64,000 nucleotides of DNA, taken from NCBI GenBank assembly GCA_036172665.1, contig CM069870.1:24712001-24776000 (forward strand). Reading direction: 5' to 3'. Of the stretch, positions 22,440-34,295 are shown one piece after another. The first letter of the stretch is position 1. Each line of letters opens with the position of its first letter. The stretch is from Prosopocoilus inquinatus. Taxonomy: Eukaryota; Arthropoda; Insecta; Coleoptera; Lucanidae. A program made the position numbers and the translations under genes. The notes under the pieces were generated by a model. The model had not been told where the DNA came from. It saw nothing but the letters and a program-made list of their open reading frames with translations, and ran no database searches.

Positions 22440-22680
22440 TTTAATCCTTTTTTTCTTTTTAATAATTGTACGTAATAGTGCGTGATCGGGGAAAAATGAT
22501 AATTAGAGTAGGCCATGATAATAACTTTGCAAGTTGACAATTTAATTGCCCCCGACAATATCAAGCTGGAAATATCATTTGCACTTGCTGTTATTAATCG
22601 GGCTGTGCGCGGGTATTCGTTAATACATATTGTGCAAAATTCAATTAATTTAGGAGCTAATTAAAAAGTAAAAGTCCGAA
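22440..22680. promoter_or_regulatory. Unique AT-rich block with homeodomain-like cores
   Basis: Non-repetitive sequence with several TAATTAG, TTTAATTGC and AATTAATT cores packed in about 200 bases, flanked by repeats on the right. The pattern is what a developmental enhancer can look like; AT-rich background also yields such cores by chance. Confidence 0.25.
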
Positions 22681-22699
22681 TACATTATTACAATTTTTA

Positions 22700-25330
22700 A
22701 TTTGATGTAAATTTAATAACATATCTTGGATAAAAAGAAAATAGAATGACTTGTTGATTTAATAAGTTTCAAAACTAACAGTAAATTTAAAATTTCTCAA
22801 AAAAAACAATTAATTGATACTTAAAATAAGTCAGCAAAAGAAACAATGATGATTTCATTTCAGAAAATTTTCCTGACATAAAAATAAACCAAAAAAAAAC
22901 ATCGAAGGTTTTCACCTAATGGAAAAATATAAACGCGGAACTGAAAAAGAACGAAAAAAACCATAATTTGAACAGGAAAAAAAGAACAATGAAGTAAAAC
23001 AAATGACGTCGTAAATTTTGCGAAAGAAAAGAATATGACGAGCGCGATGCTTATACGGAAGAAAAAATAATAATTTCAGAAAACTCATAAAAAAAAAATT
23101 ATTGATTCGAAACCACTAGGTGACACCGAATCCCTGAAGAAAGCAAAACAGAAAAATAAAAAGAAAGTGAAAAAAATAAAACAAACGACTACCGCAAACG
23201 ATAAAAAGAACTAAAAACTAACCGCAGATTTAAAATTAAAAAAATAATCGGCACCCAATCCATGAAAAAACAAAACAGAAAAATAAAAATTCCTAAAGAA
23301 AGTGAAAAAAAAAGAAAACAAATGACGATCACAAACAATAAAACGAAAAGTGAAAGCTAACCGTAGATTTGAAATTAAAAAAATAATAAATAAATAAGTA
23401 ATAAATAGAAGCGAAACCATTGCATAGAATGTAAAAATAAAAATAAAAATTTCGCTATAAATGAAAATATAAAAATGAAAATATCTCATCCTTTGGAAAA
23501 ACGGGAATGGAAGGGAAAAAGAAAAAACAAATGACGATCGTATTAAAAAAAACAAGAACCCAGAAGGGTTACAGATTTAAAACTTTAAAACATAATTAAT
23601 ACTTTCAAGTAAATAAAGAAAATAAACGACGATCATAAAAAAATAAAATAAAAACTTTAAAAAGATTACCAATCACGAATAATTTAAATGATATACAAGT
23701 AAAAACAAACAGAAGGACGTTTTCGTCTTGTGCAGAAACGTAAGTGAAAGGGAAAAAGAAAAAACAAACGACGATCATAGGAAAAATAAATTAAAATCAT
23801 AAAAATAAAACAAAAACTTAAATAATCAATAATCCGAAATAATTAAAAATAAGATATTCTTTTGGCAGTGTTGGTAACACATTCACAACATGGTTATAAA
23901 ACAAAGGAAAAAGAAACAAATGGCGATCGTAATAAAAAAAAAACTAGAACTGGAACGGTGGTAGATTAAAAAAAACGTCTTTAAAAATACTTAATAATAT
24001 GAAGTGAGAAAAATAAATGATAAAAAAGAAACTAGATCACAAAACGGTTGCAAATTTAAAAAAAATGCTTAATAATTTGAAATAAGAAAAAATAAATGAC
24101 GATCATAAAAAAATAAAACTTAAAAAAATCAATAATCAGAAACAAATTAAATAACACAAAAATAAATATAAAATAGAAACAAAACAGACGAACGTTCTCG
24201 TCGACGTAAAGGGAATGTAAAAATAAAAAAAGCGATAGCTTCAAAAGGAAAATAAGAAGAAGAAAAAGCAGGAAAACAAATGACGGTCGCAGAAAGCAGA
24301 CGACAATCGCAATTTTGACGGAAGGAAAAGAAATATAGAAGATAATAAAAAAAAAGGAAACAATAATTTAATGATTCGAAACCACCACAGGACACCCAAT
24401 TTAAGTAAAAATTCCCGAAGGAAGTGCAAAGAAAACAAATGACTATCCTAATAAAAATAAAAACAAACACAGTACTTGGAGCGACAAAATAAAAACAAAA
24501 AACACGAACGTTCTCATCTTTTGGAGAAACGTAAACGGAACGTAAAAAGAAAAACAAAACAAACGACGATCGTAATAAAGAACCAAAACTAATTTAATTT
24601 GTGAAAGAGAGGAAGAAAAAACAAACGAAGATCGTAAAAAATACAAAAACTCAGTACGATTATAGATTTAAAACTTCTTTAAAAAATACTTAATCATTCA
24701 AAGTAAGTAAGAAAAATGAATTAAAATCATAAAAAATAAAACAAAAACTTAAAAAAATCAATAATCAGAAATAATTTAAATGACATAAAAACAAGGGAAA
24801 AAACAAATGGCGATCGTAATTAAAAAAAACTAGAACTAGAACGGTTGTAGATTAAAAAAAAAACTTTAAAAATACTTAATAATATTAAATAAGAAAAATA
24901 AATGACCACCATAAATAAATAAAACAAAAACCTTAAAAAATTGAAAGGTGAAAAGAAAAAACAAATGACGATCGTAATAAAAAAGAAACTAGAATACAGA
25001 ACGGTTGTAAATTTAAAAAAATCATAATAATCTCAAATAAGAAAAACGAATGACAATCATAAAAAAATAAAACAACAGATTAAAAAATCAATAATCAGAT
25101 ATAATTTAAATAACGTAAAAGTAACTACAAAATAAAAACAAAACAGACAAACGTTCGCGTCGACGTAAAGCGATAGCTTCAAAAGTAAAAGAAGAAGAGG
25201 AAGAAAACAAATGACGATTGTCAAAGAGAAAAATGGAGGGCAGACGACAGTCGCAATTTTGACGAAAGGAAAAGAAATATTATAGAAGATAAACAAAAAA
25301 AAGATAAATAAATAATTTAATTGAAGTTGG
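22700..25330 (+). repeat. A-rich array of the ACAAAYGACGATCGT motif (first territory)
   Basis: About 2.6 kb of AAAATAAAA sequence punctuated by roughly nineteen variants of ACAAAYGACGATCGTAATAA, for example near 23530, 23770, 23920, 24563, 24806 and 24964, at irregular 40-240-base spacing. The core ACGATCGT is palindromic. Secondary units AATAATTTAATGATTCGAAACCACC and GACGTAAAGCGATAGCTTC recur too. Minus-strand frames here give F/L/I-rich peptides that mimic membrane proteins; they are artefacts of poly-T. Confidence 0.75.
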
Positions 25331-25507
25331 TTCTTGTCCGATGAAAATTGTAAGTACAAAGTTTTTTTAATCTCGAACCGGACAGAAATATGAAGGGAAC
25401 ACACTCAACGTTTCGCTATAGATTTATAGCTTCGTCAGTGTCAGTGTTCAATGTGTTCGCTTCATATTTCTGTCCGGTTCGAGATTAAAAAAAACTTTGT
25501 ACTTATC
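25331..25507. mobile_element. Foldback element, 'CGGACAAG' family (copy 2)
   Basis: It starts TTCTTGTCCGATGAAAATTG. The arms CAAAGTTTTTTTAATCTCGA and TCGAGATTAAAAAAAACTTTG and ACCGGACAGAAATATGAAG pair almost perfectly. It sits inside the A-rich array and carries a hammerhead-like motif at the apex. Confidence 0.75.
25403..25441 (-). ncRNA. Hammerhead-like core, family B, in foldback apex
   Basis: On the minus strand: CUGACGA, a 6-bp stem (GCUAUA/UAUAGC, loop AAUC), then GAAACGUU and GAGUG. The core residues are intact, but the stem I partner next to CUGACGA (UGACA) does not pair with GAGUG, so this copy looks inactive. Confidence 0.35.
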
Positions 25508-25620
25508 AATAATTTAATGATTCGAAACCACCACAGGACACCCAATTTAAATAAAAATTCCTGAAGAAAGTCAGAAAACAAACGAAGATGACAATAAGAA
25601 AGCATGTCATAGATTTATTT
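25508..25620 (+). repeat. End of the A-rich array
   Basis: Repeats the unit AATAATTTAATGATTCGAAACC already seen near 24361, showing that the foldback interrupted a pre-existing repeat. Confidence 0.6.
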
Positions 25621-26506
25621 GATATGTCCCTTAAAAAAAAATACAAAAAGGCAAAAATAAAATTAATGATCTGTAGTAACAATCTGAATATGCAAATTCA
25701 TTAATTAAAAAAAATATAAATATCATTGGACCATTTTAATTATGATAAAAGCTGCTGTGTAAAAGTTCAAGTATGCTTAGGTTTCCCAAAACATCTGAAG
25801 TAATAATTTAATTGCCCCAACATACTCGAGATATAAAAAGTTCGTACTCATACAATGGAGTTTGAAAGAATCGGCACCCGAGTCCTAAGCGAACCCTTTT
25901 TGATTCTGCACCGATTATTATCGAATGGGCGGACGGTGGTTTCGTAATAATAATAAGACGGCCGTCCGCCTCTGGCGGTTTCGATTTTTCTTTCTTTCTT
26001 TTTAATTCCCGAACAATCGGCCATCGGACGTATATGGTAATATTACAAATGGGGATCGGTTCAGTGATCTAAATGTGTGTCAGCAGTTTGTTGTGTTCGT
26101 TTCATGTTACTTTTATTATAAAAATGTTGCGACCTCAATTTTTGAGGTCAACTCATTTCGGTCAACGACCCGCTCTAATATAATCGCTTGAGCTTGTGGT
26201 TATCGGGGAAAATTTTTTTATTATCTCAAGGTCCCACAGATACGGCTATGCCACTAAGCGTCGTCATACATATTTTATTGCTAGGCTGTTACTTAATAAC
26301 TAAAATAATATTTATTTCATGTACCTACCATTATAGTGCTTGATTCTTATAAGTACATAGTAGCACAGAACTATTTTCATAAATAAATGCATTGTAAAGA
26401 GTAGTGCGGATGGTTTAGTTTACATAATCAATTATAACTACCATAACTGCAAAATATGACATCAAAATAAAAAGGGGAAGTCCATAAAGTTTTAACAAAC
26501 AAGTTG
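25621..26506. other. Non-coding; a unique block at 25860-26060
   Basis: About 25860-26060 is non-repetitive, with GC-rich pieces GGGCGGACGGTGG and ACGGCCGTCCGCC that can pair with each other. Function unknown; a regulatory element is possible. The remainder is plain AT-rich DNA. Confidence 0.35.
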
Positions 26507-26525
26507 CCTGAATCACCCTGTATAG
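26507..26525 (-). mobile_element. Foldback-class terminus
   Basis: TGAATCACCCTGTATA reads as TATACAGGGTGATTCA on the minus strand, the end of another insertion of the window's common foldback class. No partner end found. Confidence 0.5.
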
Positions 26526-27700
26526 TACTTTTTTTGTTTTTTAAGTTTATAGATCCTACCTTTATTTAATCAGTATAACTCGTGGAAACTTTTGTTCCTG
26601 CTAATGACACACATACATACGCATACGTTGGAGCATTAACCAGATAAGCCTTCACCAAAATGTGTTTCATATTTAATAAACTTCATAATAACCCAGACTG
26701 ATTTATACGTGAAGCTTATTTTTCGGACTTAAAATTAAACTCGAAGATAATAACATGATCTAGATACTCAAAACGCATCCTGTTCTTGTTTATTCTTAAA
26801 CCCCCCAACTTTATCTAATTTAACACGTTCCAGTTTCAAGTTCTACACAGCCTCCACAGATTTATTATTATTAAAGAAAAATCTACTGAAACCCTCTCAA
26901 CAGTTAAGAGAAAAAAAAATAGAGTTAAATATAAATTAAAAAATTTAAAAAAAGGCGTTTGTTATCTTCAAGCACAAATAAGAATGTATCACGTTACAGA
27001 GGCAAGCCTGTGACCGGGTTGGTAAACTTAAGCAAGAATAATTACAAGACTCGGCGCGTCTGCGGGAGTACTCATGAGTGGGCTTACATACAAGTAAAAT
27101 ACTATTACGAATTTGGATTTCACAAATTACAGTCGTTACTTTTCAGAACACTTTAGTTACAAGCTGTCGCTTTACACAATTAACAACACAATAGTAATGA
27201 GTTTGTCTATCAAATAACACTTTTACAAAATGTACTTTCTATTTATTCGAGATACGAATCCTTCGCTTGCTAAGTTAATAACTAAACTCCTGGCGGACCA
27301 TTACGGTTTTTATAGCAGATCCCTCTTTTGCTCGAACTTACTAGAATGAACGCGAAGCTTCGGTAACGTTCTGTGACACAACGTGGCGTGACTGATGCTA
27401 AAAATAGATCTGTTTGAACGTCACGGCTGTAACAATACATAAGAAACAATAACGTACGAAGACGCACGGCGTTCGCAATAAATAAAAACGAGAGGAGAAA
27501 ACTGAAACAGTACGTTACTAAAATATAAAAATAAAACTGGGCGTTAACCGGAAAAAAATTTACAAAAATATAAGAGACAAATGTGACAATTAAGGGAATA
27601 AATCACCCAAGACGTCAATGCACAAAATAAAATGACATCAACAATAAATAGAAGTATTAAACACCCCATAAACTTTTACGTAACTTTAACACTTTATCTT
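26526..27700. other. Non-coding, nothing recognised
   Basis: Mixed composition. The frames at 26959-27156 and 27282-27467 have no recognisable domain. Confidence 0.45.
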
Positions 27701-28260
27701 CCTCATCAACCAAATATACCCGCAGATCGAAATACTGTGGGTTACTCGCACCCGACCCAAATTCACCCCGCTACAAATCTCGAGGACCAGACGGCGAGGT
27801 AAAAGGAAGAAGAAAAGGATCGTAAACTCTTACTCCTGTTTACATAAAATGCAAACTCCTCGCGATGTCGAGGGGGATCGGTTCTAGCGGCGCCAGCGAT
27901 GGTACAACGAAGGAGTCTGGGGCCGGCTCCAACAGCCAAACAGCCAAACCCACGCCAAACATTGGCGTAGAGAAATAGGTCCATTACTGCTTGCCCGTTG
28001 TAGCGATGAGCAAGCTGGCTCGAAACAGCAAGAGATGCATCAAAATAAAAAAGAAATCCGTAAACGGACCCTTAAACGGGGTAATCCGGTGCGTAGGTGA
28101 ATATTAATCCGAATCTAAGGCCCAATTTCTTCACTCCCTGAAGAAAACGAACGAACTTTTCTGTTGCCGAGCAGATCCGGCCGGCATGTCATCTCGGTCG
28201 ACTCCAACACATACCCAATGTACTACGAAAAGGGTGGCCCAACCAGGTGAAACACCAAAT
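27700..28260. promoter_or_regulatory. GC/CpG-richer block of unknown role
   Basis: Contains CCGACCC, GGCGGCGCC-like and CCGGCCGGCATG segments well above local GC. It could be a promoter or an unspotted exon; no frame shows a domain. Directly to the right, repeat sequence starts. Confidence 0.3.
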
Positions 28261-28429
28261 TCTCAATTTGCACGTAATAAGTTATTATAAGACAAAAGAA
28301 AAGAATTAGAAAGAATATATAAATATTCCTACTAACTCTTTTCTTTAATAATAAAGAATTGGCGAGCACTTCAAACAAAACAAAATCTGGAAATTGGTAC
28401 AGCAGAGAAAGACGTCGAAGAAACGAATT

Positions 28430-28910
28430 AAAAAGTATTAGAAAAGGTAAATGAGTTTAAATACTTGGAAGTCACTGTTACGCATAAGAGTGAAGGAAGA
28501 AGACAGTGAAATGGATAAAGGAATAGCCTCAGGAACTCTAACACAATTTGACAAAATCCAAACAACAACGATAAAGACGAAGATGTACAGAACAATAATT
28601 CACTTATGGTTGCAAAGTCTGGAGTCTCAAAATAAAGAGTAGAGAAAGAAAGAGAGAAAAAACGAAAGTTTTAAGGAAAATATTTCTATAGAGACGAGAA
28701 GAACAAATTAAGAAATTAAGGGAATGGTTTGGCCATATCATCAGGATGGATGAAGTGGAGAAGTAGCCGGAAGAACAACAAGAAGAAGATCTAGCAGTAA
28801 AGAAACGAATGGATTGGAGAAAATTTTGAATAAGTAGAAGTGCGTGGTTGGAAAACAAGAGGAAATGATTGGAAGCAGATGCGACCTGGAAGGCCTTCAG
28901 CACTATAAGG
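28430..28910 (+). pseudogene. Non-LTR retrotransposon remnant, reverse-transcriptase C-terminal part
   Basis: Pieces in shifting frames match the order of the conserved LINE RT C-terminus: VNEFKYLEVTVT (the KYLG element), IIHLWLQSLES, then, in other frames, REWFGHIIRMDEVE (the W-GH-RM motif) and a basic tail with MDW near 28810. Several frameshifts and stops separate them, so it is a fossil. The clade (for example Jockey, CR1 or RTE type) cannot be assigned. It lies just upstream of the 342-bp satellite. Confidence 0.5.
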
Positions 28911-29134
28911 TATTTCTAACTGCGTCGATTTTAACATTCCCTCTCTAAAATAGTAAAGTTTAAGTTTAAGTTTAACATTTTTATGATTTTGTCAGTGTGA
29001 TTAGGTTGTTTTTAGACATTTCTTAGTGCTTTTAAGTTGGTAACGTACTGAAAATGGCAGCTTAGCAGCCGAAATACGTATCTACGGATATAAAAAATAT
29101 TGTGGGCGGAGGTTAATTTCAATTATTCCTTCTC

Positions 29135-30117
29135 TAATGTCTTTGCGAGGTTTGCCGAGGTTTGTTCGTCATAGTTCATTTTGGTATTTTCTTTTTTTTT
29201 TGTTGTTACAACTGGTTTTGAATTTGGATGGATGAGGAGAGACGTGCATGGAAGGTGTAGAAGGAGGCAAGAGAAAAGAGGCAAACCTACAAAAAAAAAA
29301 AATGAACAAAACCGATTGGAGAAGATTTAGAACAAACAGGAGTATAAGATTGGAAGATAAGAGCAAAAGATGAAAAATTGGTGATACTAAATCCGGAAGT
29401 CATTACTTTTCTAAGTATTTGCGAGCCTTTCCGGACTACTTCTCGATTCCTCTCGGTTCTTTTCTGTTCGTTGTTTTTGCCTCGCTCATCCTCAGAGTCT
29501 AAGTTCATTTCGATATTCTCCTTTTTGGATCTCGAATCTTCTTCTTCTTCCCACTGGATTCATCAGTATGGAAGAGAAGAGACATGCATAAAAGGCGTTT
29601 AGATGTAGAGGAGGCAAGAGAAGAAGAGGCAAACCTAGAAAAAAATGAGCAGAAGGGATTGAAGAAGGTTTAGAACAAGGAGAAGTGTGAGATTGGAAGA
29701 CAAGAGCCAAAGAGGAAAACTTGGTGATACTAAATCCGAAAGTCTTTGCGGGACTTGCCGGACTACTCCTCGATTCCTTTCGGTTCTTTTCTGTTCGTTG
29801 TTTTCGCCTCTTCGCCATCCTCATCATTGAAGTTCATTTCGATATTCTCTTTCCTTGAACCACGTCTTTTTTCTTCTTCTTCTTCCTCTTCCAACTGGAT
29901 TCATCAGTATGGAAGAGGACAGACATGCTTAGAAGGCGCTTAGAGGTAGAAAAGGAGGCCAACTGGATTCATCACTATGGAAGAGGTGAGACATGCATGA
30001 GACAGGGCGTTCAGAGGTGTAGGAGGCAAAAGAAAGAGGCAAACCTAGGTGTAGTACACATAGAACGAAGACAAGAGCAAAAGACAAAAAATTGGCGATA
30101 CAAAATCTGGAGGCCAT
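29135..30117 (+). repeat. Tandem satellite, ~342-bp period, about 2.7 copies
   Basis: The segment AACTGGATTCATCAGTATGG recurs at 29553 and 29893 with a diverged copy at 29209, and a short extra start at 29960. Each unit has a GARGAGACATGCATR...AGGCAAACCTA purine-rich half and a TCGATTCCTYTCGGTTCTTTTCTGTTCG pyrimidine-rich half, so the halves are partly self-complementary. Frames seen here are by-products. Confidence 0.8.
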
Positions 30118-31011
30118 GATGTTATATGTCTGTAAAGACTCGGATATTCAGTACACAGAGATACAATGTGTTTCTTTTTAAATTAAGTTGCGATTAAATA
30201 ATATTATAATGAAACATAACGCGTACAAAGTCAGAAGAATGAGTCGGCAGTATTTCCCGGAATGCACACAGCACACGACTCATCACAGGGAACAACGAAG
30301 TCGGAGACTTACGACAGTTGCAATTTTGCGCCTAATTTATGCACTCAAGTAAGGATGTTTCTTGCATAGCAAATGCATGCACACCCGATATTCTCCACTT
30401 ACGTAATAATCGAGAAGGGAAAAGTGCTTAAGTAAAGCGGGAGTGGACAAAAAATGGATCTTTCGGGTCCCTCGAGTGAAGCCTCTAAACCTAACTAAAC
30501 GCTACGTTCCTCGTTGAACTTTGTTTTAATTTTTTTAAAACCGTCAGTTTCTTCAGTTTGTAATTAATTTGACGAATGAAGATACAAATTTTTGGTAATC
30601 ATAATTTAATAGTATGCGATTTTTTTTTAAATTAATTTAATTTAAAATTCTGCGTTATAAAATTTCAAGTCAGCGCTGCTGCGTTGTAGAGTTAAAGGAA
30701 AAATTCATTTTTATGCATAAAGAAACCTATTTTCTAACAAAGGCCTTTTTTGTTATACACTGAATATTCGCCTTTCACTCCAAACAAGTTTCTTTATTTA
30801 TTACTTGAGTTATATATTTTCGGTTGTTTCTAAAATCTGGATATAATATTTCAAAATTTCATTCGGTTTTAATTAAAAGAAAATTGTTCTTATTAAAATT
30901 AATATTTTTTTTTCAAAGTATTCTTCATGATATTCACGTTTTGTTAATATATTTTTATATTTATAAGTTTTTCTAAATTGTTTTGTAAACCAAATTTCAA
31001 GTTTTGTTTAA
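30118..31011. other. Non-coding, nothing recognised
   Basis: AT-rich with moderate GC near 30230-30520; no feature supported. Confidence 0.5.
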
Positions 31012-31379
31012 TATACAGGATGACTCAGAATAAGTGTCCAACCCGTTAGGAACGTATTAATTAGGGTCATTCAAATACGTATTTACAAGAAATAAATTTA
31101 TCACAGACGTTCCAAAAATTAATCTCCTTTGAGTCCAAAATGAAAATTATGATTCATTTCGTATGCATGCATACTCAAGTTCGATGTCCAAAAGAATGTA
31201 TTGCGTGTTATACATTTTTTTCCGCAGAAAGCCATAAACAAAAATGTTTTAAAATTGTATTTCAAGGTAAACGTTAGTATTTGCTTCTACTCCGCGAGGG
31301 TTCATTGCTCTTGTGACTTGTTTTTTCGTGCACTATCTATGGTTAACGGGTCGGACACTTATTTTAAATCACCCTATAT
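31012..31379. mobile_element. Foldback element, 'AACCCGTTAGGA' family (copy 1)
   Basis: The left end TATACAGGATGACTCAGAAT continues into AAGTGTCCAACCCGTTAGG; the right end ACGGGTCGGACACTTATTTT continues into AAATCACCCTATA. Length is 368 bases and it is non-coding. A longer relative lies at 41093-42289. Confidence 0.75.
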
Positions 31380-31719
31380 TGTTATATTTAAAAATTTATT
31401 TGAAATAATCCCACAAGTGGAGTTTTCATTCTGAAGTCCAAGAAAAGCAAAACCAGAGAGGGAGAAAAAGGGAAATCATATATCTTCGACAATGCTGAAG
31501 ATAAATGTAAAACGTCATTCGAGCAACCGTGTCAAACAAATTTAAAAATCGATTTCTGGTTTTTTATCGAAAACCAGAAACGCAACGAACAGAAAAAATC
31601 GAAGTCGCAATTTTGTACGGATTGTTAAAAGAATTGGGGGCGACAAGAGGGGATGAAAAATGGGTTTCCAACTCCGTGCGCACGTTTTTATACATCCAAT
31701 TTAATTAACACTCCCTTTC
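31380..31719. other. Non-coding, nothing recognised
   Basis: Contains a short inverted pair near 31540-31575 (AATCGATTTCTGGTTTTTTA / TCGAAAACCAGAAACG). Otherwise unremarkable. Confidence 0.45.
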
Positions 31720-31926
31720 TAAAGACTTTGGGAGACTTCCACTTGAACTACACCTCGATTCCTCTCGATTCTTCTCTGTTCGTTGTTCTCGCCTTGTTTC
31801 TTCTCAGCGCCGAAGTTCATTTTAATATTCTCGCTTCTTACACCTCGCCTTTCTTTTTCTTCTTTTTCTTCCAACTGGATTAATCTGGATGGTTGAAGAG
31901 AGACATGCATAGAAGGCGTTTCCAAG
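31720..31926 (+). repeat. Solitary copy of the 342-bp satellite
   Basis: Carries TCGATTCCTCTCGATTCTTC, TGTTCGTTGTTCTCGCC, AAGTTCATTTTAATATTCTC and CCAACTGGATTAATCTGGAT in the same order as the array at 29135-30117, about 1.6 kb away. Confidence 0.75.
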
Positions 31927-32503
31927 TGCAGAGTTACTTGTGCCAAAAGAATTGTACTCCTATTATTCGAAAACCTCTTCTATTGTATTCAAATTCTGAA
32001 ACTAATTCCAGTTCATCCTGTATATATTCGTACTTTTTAATTTCATTAGTATTTTTAGCATCTGGTTGTTCCAATTATTGTTTTTTTTATTTGAAAAAAA
32101 AAGACATTGTTCTTTAACTTAAATTAATAAAGTTAAGATTAAGTAAATATAATGACATAATCACAGTATAAAATTTAAATAAAAATGGTTTGAAAGACCT
32201 TCCCCTATGGTATTTTACCCTCTTGATTAAATTCGACAATTATTTTAGAATGAACGATGATGTCAGGCAATATGTGGAATGGCTCGATGAATAATTACAA
32301 TAATAATAATTTCATATACTCCTACAATTTTTTAATTAAAAAATTAGTAATCATTAATCTAACTGTTCTATCTTGTCTCCGCCTTTATTCAAATTTCAAT
32401 GAAACGATCGGTATGTCAATCATTACACGTAAGAAAAGAATAATAAAAAATGATCAGAGATATATGCTGAATTCTGAATTAACAAATAAAGCAAGAATTT
32501 AAA
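31927..32503. other. Non-coding, nothing recognised
   Basis: AT-rich; frames at 31893-32117 and 32257-32502 have no domain. Confidence 0.5.
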
Positions 32504-32692
32504 TGTACAGTTTTTTTTATGCATATTTTACACCCTACCTCGAGGGTTTATTTTAGAAGCTAGAGAAAAACTTTAAATGTAAAAGTTGTAGTGTTTTATG
32601 TTCATTATCTTTTAGAGTTATCACAAAAAACAAAAGCGCATCGCAAGTTGGAGAAAGAAGTACAATTTTTGTTTTTTTTTTAATGGAACATG

Positions 32693-33027
32693 CTGCATAT
32701 TGTTTGCTAAGATGAAAGATCATTTTGCCTGATTTCAAAAATATATATGTTGACATTTAAAATATCACTATAAAGTCGTTTAAAAAATCAAGACCGTCTG
32801 GTAGGGCGCTTACAAATGTTCTAAATGGCTGTTTTAGTTTTAGTTAGTAAAAAACAATAGAAATTAATATAAAAAAACAAATTTCCAGGCCGCCTTAATA
32901 TTTTAAATAGTTAACTGATAGATATTCTAACCTCAAATATCTTACAAATGGCTCTTCTAAATGTTAATATATTATATATTTTTTGAAATCAGGAAAAAAT
33001 GATCTTTCGTCTCAGCAAACAGTATAC
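32693..33027. mobile_element. Inner foldback 1
   Basis: GCATATTGTTTGCTAAGATG at the left mirrors GTCTCAGCAAACAGTATA at the right, and AAAGATCATTTTGCCTGATTTC mirrors GAAATCAGGAAAAAATGATCTTTC. Confidence 0.75.
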
Positions 33028-34117
33028 CGGGTGTCCCGCGCCATGTGCTCACCCTTATAGAATCTTTATATATTAATCGATTAACCTAAATTTTGGAGAC
33101 AATAAATTAAACAAAAAATGGAATTTTTCGACATACTGATAGTCGTCATAGGACTTTCGGTTTCGTCGGAAGTGATATCAACTTTCTTATTTTAAATAGA
33201 ATACCCTATAGATTTGTACATATTTAAAATCTGCGAATCATTACGAGTCCGAATACGTATCAATTGATAATTTTAGTTTCCATGACAATGAAAAGAAACT
33301 TTTTTATTTTTCAATCTAGAAAGCTATGAATCGCATTTTTTCCATCTAATGCGATCAAGTCTTTCGAGAAAATCACTACTTTGATGGTATTTTGATTTTT
33401 AACATTTTTTCAGTATTCGATATTTTGATTAGGTCTTAACTCATTTTTTTCGATAGAACCTCATATGTTTCTTAGCTTAGTTCAACTGAACATTTCTTTC
33501 TGAGTACGTTGATACCAAATACATCATATTTTCTTTGAAAATATTTTAAAATAGAGCATGTCTTATTGAAATTTTACACTCCCTTTATTTCAAATGACTT
33601 TCAAAGAAAATATGATGTATTTGGTATCAACGTACTCAGAAAGAAATGTTCAGTTGAACTAAGCTAAGAAACACATGAGATTCTATCGAAGAAAATGAGT
33701 TTACAGCTAATGAAAATTTCAAATACTTTAAAAATGTTAAAAATCAAAATACCTTCAAAGGAGTGATTTTTTCGAAACACTTGATCGCATTAGATCGAAA
33801 AAATGCAGTTCATAGTTTTCTAGGTTGAAAAATAAAAAAGTCCTTTTTTCGTTGTCATGGAAACCAAAATTAACAATTGATAAGTATTCGAACTCGTAAT
33901 GCTCCGTAGATTTTAAATATGTAAAAATATATAGGCTGTTCCATTTAAAATAAGAAAGTTGATATCACTTCCGACGAAACCGGAAGTCCTATGACGACTA
34001 TCAGTATGTAGAAAAATTCCATTTTTTGTTTAGGTTATCGTCTCCAAAATTCAGGTTAATCGATTAAAAAATAAAGATTCTAGAAGGGTGAGCACATGGC
34101 GCGGGACACCCGGTATA
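33023..34117. mobile_element. Inner foldback 2, ~1.1 kb long palindrome
   Basis: The left end TATACCGGGTGTCCCGCGCC and its mirror ending ACACCCGGTATA at 34117 border arms of about 500 bases with high identity. The arms close around 33575. Midway, GAAAATATGATGTATTTGGT and its partner pair perfectly. RNA from it would fold into a long double strand. Confidence 0.85.
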
Positions 34118-34295
34118 GGGTGTCCCATTTCAAAAAACAAAAATTGTATTTTTTCTCCAATTTGCGATACGTTTTTGTTTCTTGTCTGAAAGATAATAGG
34201 CATAAAACCCTACAACTTTTGCATTTAAAATTTTTCTCTAACTCCTAAAATAAAGCCTCTAGATAGGGTGCAGAATATAAAAAAAATCCTGTACA

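Larger units (their letters stand above)
32504..34295. mobile_element. Outer foldback element holding two further foldbacks
   Basis: The left arm (32504-32692) and right arm (34118-34295) are inverted copies over about 180 bases: TGTACAG...GTAAAAGTTGTAGTGTTTTATG on the left, CATAAAACCCTACAACTTTTGC on the right. The right arm starts GGGTGTCCCATTT. The two inner palindromes occupy the space between. No coding capacity. Confidence 0.75.

Noticed and set aside
23211..25404. Many F/L/I-rich minus-strand frames resembling multi-pass membrane proteins
   Set aside because: They are translations of poly-T complement in the A-rich repeat array; no consistent frame and no splice logic.
29169..30119. 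Arg/Glu-rich and Ser/Phe-rich frames on both strands
   Set aside because: They follow the 342-bp satellite units and change frame between copies.
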